From Bacillota bacterium (lineage in GTDB: Bacteria > Bacillota > Bacilli > Paenibacillales > NBRC-103111): 6,619 bases of DNA. Positions 4,150 to 6,619 of the stretch are shown here, piece by piece. Location: NCBI GenBank assembly GCA_023391955.1, contig JAEWAA010000178.1, forward strand, positions 1 to 6,619. The letters are read 5' to 3'. The position numbers were made by a program, and so were the translations under genes. The notes under the pieces were generated by a model. That model saw only the letters and a list, made by a program, of their open reading frames with translations. It was not told where the DNA came from and searched no databases. Position 1 is the stretch's first letter. Each line of letters starts with the position of its first letter.

Positions 4150-4713
4150 GTGAGTGAACAGACAGAAAAGCAGGACTTGAATGAACAAACGGCGGAAGAG
4201 ACCGCTACATATACAGAAGCCGAAGGCATTGGTGAAGAGGAAGCGGCTCCGGAAGGGGAGGCTGCCACAGAGCTTGACGCATTGCGCAGACAGGCGGAGG
4301 AAAGCCAAGAGAGGTACCTGCGTACCCAGGCGGATTTCGATAACTTCAGACGCCGTTCCCGGGTTGAGAAGGAGGATTTCGCCAAGTACGCTTCCTCCAA
4401 GCTGGTGGAGCAGCTCTTGCCCGTACTGGACAATTTCGAGCGGGCCGTTGCGGCCAGCAAGGATTCCCGGGATTTTGACTCCCTTCTGAAGGGAATTGAT
4501 ATGATCCAGCGCCAGCTTGGCCAGACGTTGGAGCAGGAAGGGCTCAAGGCGATGGAAGCCGTAGGCGAGGCTTTTAATCCGGAATTCCATCAAGCCGTTA
4601 TGCAGGTGGAGTCCGATGAGCATGAAGAAGGCATTGTGGTTGAAGAGCTGCAGAAGGGTTATGTATTTAAGGACAAAGTGCTTCGCCCGGCAATGGTGAA
4701 GGTGTCCAAGTAA
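4150..4713 (+). CDS. grpE: GrpE, nucleotide exchange factor for DnaK
   Basis: A cytoplasmic homodimeric co-chaperone that releases ADP from DnaK. The 187-residue product starts at GTG 4150. It has the expected layout: an acidic, probably disordered N-terminus (about residues 1-40), a long helix or coiled coil carrying the family signature ESQERYLRTQADFDNFRRRS (51-70), a helical bundle (SSKLVEQLLPVLDNFERAV), and a C-terminal beta domain that contacts DnaK, with AFNPEFHQAVMQV (141-153) and the typical ending KDKVLRPAMVKVSK. The length matches Bacillus-type GrpE. No promoter is evident directly upstream, so expression probably comes from the CIRCE-controlled promoter. The stop codon is 31 bases before dnaK. 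That gap includes the palindrome GAATATATTC at 4714-4723. Confidence 0.98.
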   Translation: MSEQTEKQDLNEQTAEETATYTEAEGIGEEEAAPEGEAATELDALRRQAEESQERYLRTQADFDNFRRRSRVEKEDFAKYASSKLVEQLLPVLDNFERAVAASKDSRDFDSLLKGIDMIQRQLGQTLEQEGLKAMEAVGEAFNPEFHQAVMQVESDEHEEGIVVEELQKGYVFKDKVLRPAMVKVSK

Positions 4714-4744
4714 GAATATATTCGATATGGGAGGAACCATAATC

Positions 4745-6586
4745 ATGGGTAAAGTAATCGGTATTGACCTGGGTACCACCAACTCCTGCGTAGCCGTTAT
4801 GGAAGGCGGCGAAGCGGTAGTTATCCCCAATCCGGAAGGAGCGCGCACCACTCCCTCCGTTGTAGGCTTCAAGAAGGACGGCGAGCGCATCGTCGGCGAA
4901 ACCGCCAAGCGCCAAGCCATCACCAATCCGGAGCGCACTATCATCTCCATTAAGCGCCATATGGGCACCAACCATAAGGAAAAGATCGACGATAACAACT
5001 ATACCCCGCAGGAAATTTCGGCTATGATTCTCCAAAAGCTGAAGGCCGATGCGGAAGCATATCTGGGCCAGCCCGTTACCCAAGCCGTTATCACTGTTCC
5101 GGCTTATTTCAATGACAGCCAGCGTCAAGCCACTAAGGATGCCGGCCAAATCGCAGGCCTGGAAGTGCTGCGGATTGTCAACGAGCCGACGGCTGCCGCT
5201 TTGGCATACGGTCTGGAAAAAGACAGCGACGAAACCATCCTGGTTTATGACCTGGGCGGCGGTACCTTTGACGTTTCCATCCTGGAATTGGGCGACGGTA
5301 CTTTCCAAGTGCTGGCCACAAGCGGCGACAACCGTCTGGGCGGCGACGACTTCGACCAGAAGATCATCGACTGGCTGGTTGCCGAATTCAAGAAGGAGCA
5401 AGGTGTGGACCTGTCCAAGGACAAGGCTGCCGTACAACGTCTGAAGGATGCCGCGGAAAAAGCCAAGAAGGAGCTTTCCGGCGTACTGACCACCACCATC
5501 TCCCTGCCGTTTATCACCATGGCTGACGGCGTACCGCAGCACTTGGAGCTGAACCTGACCCGCGCCAAGTTTGAAGAGCTGACTGCCGATCTGGTAGAGC
5601 GCACCATGGGCCCGACCCGTCAAGCGCTGAGCGACTCCGGCCTGTCCATCGGCGAGATCAACAAGGTGGTTCTGGTAGGCGGCTCCACCCGTATCCCTGC
5701 CGTTCAGGATGCCATCAAGAAGCTCTTGGGCAAAGAACCCCACAAGGGCGTTAACCCGGACGAAGTGGTTGCCCTGGGCGCCGCTATCCAAGCCGGCGTA
5801 TTGACCGGCGACGTGAAGGATGTTGTCCTGCTGGACGTCACTCCGCTGTCCCTGGGTATCGAAACCGCAGGCGGCGTGTTCACCAAGATGATCGACCGCA
5901 ACACCACCATCCCGACCAGCAAGTCCCAGGTGTACTCCACCTACGCCGACATGCAAACCAGCGTGGAAATTCACGTGCTGCAAGGCGAACGGGCCATGGC
6001 TAACGGCAACAAAACCCTGGGCCGGTTTATGCTGAATGATATTCCTCCGGCACCCCGCGGCGTACCGCAAATTGAAGTTACCTTCAACATTGACTCCAAC
6101 GGTATCGTCAACGTGTCCGCAACCGATAAGGGCACCGGCAAGAGCCAAAAGATCACCATCACCTCTTCAAGCGGTTTGTCCGACGAAGAGATCGACCGGA
6201 TGATGAAGGATGCCGAGGCGCATGCTGAGGAAGACCGCAAGCGCAAGGAACTGGTGGAAGCCAAGAACAATGCGGACCAACTGGTCTACACCGTGGAAAA
6301 GACCATCAAGGATCTGGGCGACAAGGTAGACGCCGGCGAAGTGGAAAAAGCCAACGCCGCCAAGGAAGCTGTTAAAAAAGCCCTGGAAGGCGACGACGTG
6401 GATGCGATCAAGAAGGCAACCGACGAGCTGTCCGAGGTAGTGCAGCAGCTGTCCGTGAAGATGTATGAGCAAATGGCGGCCCAGCAGCAAGCTGAAGGCG
6501 CAGGCGAAGCAGGCGGCAACGCTGGTCCGAAGGCCGACAATGTGGTCGACGCCGACTACACTGTAGTAGACGAAGACAAGAAATAA
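4745..6586 (+). CDS. dnaK: Chaperone protein DnaK (Hsp70)
   Basis: An ATP-dependent chaperone that binds exposed hydrophobic segments and works with GrpE and DnaJ. The full product is 613 residues from ATG 4745, preceded by GGGAGGA (4729-4735). The in-frame ATG at 4727 overlaps this site and is rejected. The nucleotide-binding domain has IDLGTTNS (7-14), the catalytic-type lysine K70 in SIKRHMG, NEPTAAALAYG (146-156), VYDLGGGTFDVSIL (167-180) and VGGSTRIPAV (311-320). It lacks the insertion found near residue 80 in proteobacterial DnaK, a Gram-positive trait. The interdomain linker is DVVLLDV (359-365), followed by the substrate-binding beta domain and helical lid. The tail is Gln/Ala/Gly-rich (about 578-596) and ends DADYTVVDEDKK. 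Codon choice looks more restricted than in the neighbours, as expected of an abundant protein. The window ends 33 bases after the stop with no terminator, so transcription probably continues into dnaJ. Confidence 0.99.
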   Translation: MGKVIGIDLGTTNSCVAVMEGGEAVVIPNPEGARTTPSVVGFKKDGERIVGETAKRQAITNPERTIISIKRHMGTNHKEKIDDNNYTPQEISAMILQKLKADAEAYLGQPVTQAVITVPAYFNDSQRQATKDAGQIAGLEVLRIVNEPTAAALAYGLEKDSDETILVYDLGGGTFDVSILELGDGTFQVLATSGDNRLGGDDFDQKIIDWLVAEFKKEQGVDLSKDKAAVQRLKDAAEKAKKELSGVLTTTISLPFITMADGVPQHLELNLTRAKFEELTADLVERTMGPTRQALSDSGLSIGEINKVVLVGGSTRIPAVQDAIKKLLGKEPHKGVNPDEVVALGAAIQAGVLTGDVKDVVLLDVTPLSLGIETAGGVFTKMIDRNTTIPTSKSQVYSTYADMQTSVEIHVLQGERAMANGNKTLGRFMLNDIPPAPRGVPQIEVTFNIDSNGIVNVSATDKGTGKSQKITITSSSGLSDEEIDRMMKDAEAHAEEDRKRKELVEAKNNADQLVYTVEKTIKDLGDKVDAGEVEKANAAKEAVKKALEGDDVDAIKKATDELSEVVQQLSVKMYEQMAAQQQAEGAGEAGGNAGPKADNVVDADYTVVDEDKK

Positions 6587-6619
6587 GCTGCTGATAAAAG
6601 GGCAGGCAATATACAGTGC

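Noticed and set aside
4714..4723. Palindrome GAATATATTC between grpE and dnaK as an operator
   Set aside because: Ten bases of AT-rich symmetry inside an operon, with no promoter around it, is weak evidence; chance is likely.
5324..5353. Asparagine in GDNRLGGDDFD of DnaK where Escherichia coli has the phosphorylated threonine T199
   Set aside because: GDNRLGGDDFD is, as I recall it, the normal form in Gram-positive DnaK proteins, so this is not an anomaly.
6587..6619. Terminator after dnaK
   Set aside because: The 33 remaining bases show no stem with a T tract; the operon most likely continues into dnaJ beyond the window.

Overview
The window looks like the chromosome of a moderately GC-rich, Gram-positive, spore-forming-type Firmicute, most likely Paenibacillaceae (Paenibacillus, Cohnella or a relative). 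The evidence is a DnaK of 613 residues with the shorter Gram-positive nucleotide-binding domain, a perfect CIRCE heat-shock operator, strong AGGAGG-type ribosome binding sites, and the Bacillus-like gene order lepA - hemW - hrcA - grpE - dnaK. The family-level assignment is inference from protein style and layout; no database was searched.

Layout, all genes on the + strand. (1) 1-803: the C-terminal part of lepA (elongation factor 4), cut by the window edge and followed by a Rho-independent terminator. (2) 804-1150: a 347-base gene-free spacer holding four copies of a short repeat, two in each orientation, each built on the dyad CTGCA-N4-TGCAG. This is the least explained part of the window. 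(3) 1151-2317: hemW, a radical-SAM heme chaperone. (4) 2318-2385: a short AT-rich regulatory gap with a good sigma-A-type promoter, an ARG-box-like site over its -10, and a 16-base dyad. (5) 2386-2853: a single-domain GNAT acetyltransferase of the ArgA-like (N-acetylglutamate synthase-type) kind, ending in a terminator. (6) 2858-2924: the heat-shock promoter, whose -35 hexamer lies inside that terminator hairpin, followed by CIRCE. (7) 2989-6586: hrcA, grpE and dnaK as one operon. The window ends 33 bases after dnaK, where dnaJ would be expected.

How the genes work together: HrcA represses its own operon by binding CIRCE. GrpE and DnaK form the Hsp70 chaperone machine, GrpE being the nucleotide exchange factor. 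LepA acts on ribosomes, and HemW handles heme or radical-SAM chemistry. The acetyltransferase is a probable arginine-pathway enzyme wedged between hemW and hrcA with its own promoter and terminator, so it is probably regulated independently of the heat-shock genes.

Most of the window is ordinary conserved housekeeping sequence. The points worth a second look are the repeat cluster, the arginine-style control region ahead of the acetyltransferase, the nested terminator/promoter ahead of CIRCE, and tandem hairpins between hrcA and grpE. I see no convincing new multi-gene system.
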